The position numbers were made by a program, and so were the translations under genes. 5,601 bases of DNA, taken from the NCBI GenBank assembly GCA_019683665.1, contig JADGIB010000240.1, positions 1-5,601 on the forward strand. The letters are read 5' to 3'. Below are positions 5,471 through 5,601 of the stretch, one piece after another. How positions within the stretch are numbered: position 1 is the first letter of the stretch; every line of letters begins with the position of its first letter. The notes beneath the pieces are model-generated. The model was not told the DNA's origin. It searched no databases and saw only the letters and a program-made list of their open reading frames with translations. The stretch comes from Solirubrobacteraceae bacterium (lineage in GTDB: Bacteria; Actinomycetota; Thermoleophilia; Solirubrobacterales; Solirubrobacteraceae).

Positions 5471-5508
5471 CGGAACTATCTGTTTCGTACTTATCTGCTT
5501 CAGATCTA
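5464..5508. repeat. Three tandem 15-bp imperfect repeats upstream of the pump
   Basis: Units at 5464-5478, 5479-5493 and 5494-5508 read TCTGCTACGGAACTA, TCTGTTTCGTACTTA and TCTGCTTCAGATCTA. Units 1 and 3 agree at 12 of 15 positions; unit 2 agrees with each of the others at 10. Unit 1 supplies the right arm of the palindrome and unit 3 ends on the MarR stop codon. The stretch 5454-5510 is about 40% G+C by hand count, far below the rest of the window. It also holds ATCTGcttCAGAT (5493-5505) and TACGGAAC-N5-GTTTCGTA (5469-5489), both inverted repeats. Multiple repressor sites are the simplest reading. Confidence 0.7.
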
Positions 5509-5601
5509 TTTGCTGCGCGGACGACGGAGCGGCTTCTGGCACTGGGCCGGCGCGTTCAGCCGCTCGTCGACGAGCTTGGCCAGCGCGGTCAGGAACAGCC
5601 G
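5503..5601. repeat. Right copy of the 99-bp exact terminal direct repeat
   Basis: Identical to bases 1-99. It is the closing overlap of the 5502-bp unit and should not be counted as separate sequence if the molecule is circular. Confidence 0.97.
5506..5601 (-). CDS. Partial second reading of the MarR gene 3' end
   Basis: These bases encode the last 31 residues and stop of the MarR-family repressor at 4-507, cut by the window edge. They arise from the terminal repeat and are almost certainly the same gene seen twice. Their value is that they place the MarR stop 88 bp upstream of the pump start, in the same orientation. Confidence 0.9.
   Translation of the reverse strand, partial: RLFLTALAKLVDERLNAPAQCQKPLRRPRSK

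Noticed and set aside
1..5601. A plasmid or phage replicon on the basis of the circular closure
   Set aside because: No replication, partition, mobilisation, integrase or structural gene is present, and the tandem repeats near 5464-5508 are better explained as operator sites.
1..5601. Transposon or insertion sequence with terminal repeats
   Set aside because: The end repeat is direct, includes coding sequence of the MarR gene, has no inverted ends and there is no transposase.

Overview
The window is G+C-rich (clearly above 70% by eye), densely coding DNA. Codon third positions are almost all G or C, intergenic gaps are short, and there is at least one probable leaderless gene. This points to a high-GC actinobacterium-like organism. 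The mix of short Gly/Thr-rich secreted proteins, anchored proteins of unknown function and paired MFS transporters would suit Thermoleophilia (Solirubrobacterales), but that placement is inference. No rRNA, tRNA, CRISPR array, transposase, integrase or replication protein gene was found.

Layout from left to right: a MarR-family repressor (4-507, minus); a 120-bp divergent control region with operator-like sequences; a membrane-anchored extracytoplasmic protein of unknown function (628-1410, plus); convergent to it, a small secreted Gly/Thr-rich beta-barrel-like protein (1420-1887, minus), probably co-transcribed 14 bp behind a sugar-porter MFS transporter (1902-3326, minus); a small polytopic membrane protein transcribed away from it (3402 onward, plus), whose C-terminus runs into a suspicious homopolymer tract (about 3815-3931); then a DHA2/EmrB-QacA-type drug efflux MFS protein (3936-5417, minus) with a control region upstream (5418-5505).

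The first 99 bases are repeated exactly as the last 99 bases (1-99 = 5503-5601). The window is therefore a unit of 5502 bp closed on itself: a circular molecule, one unit of a tandem duplication, or an assembly graph circle closed by a k-mer-length overlap. Across that closure the MarR gene lies directly upstream of the DHA2 pump, on the same strand, with 88 bp between them. The pump control region holds three tandem 15-bp repeats running into a perfect 17-bp palindrome (TAGCAGATCGTCTGCTA). Matches to the palindrome (14/17) and to a repeat-associated 11-mer (10/11) occur in front of the MarR gene. MarR plus DHA2 is thus best read as an autoregulated efflux operon, with the repressor acting on its own promoter and on the pump promoter.

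No clearly new multi-gene system is visible. The most unusual points are the circular closure without a replication gene, the low-complexity tract that may be a false bridge, the two-site operator arrangement with a 15-bp tandem array, and a sugar transporter operon that carries a secreted barrel-like protein of unknown role.
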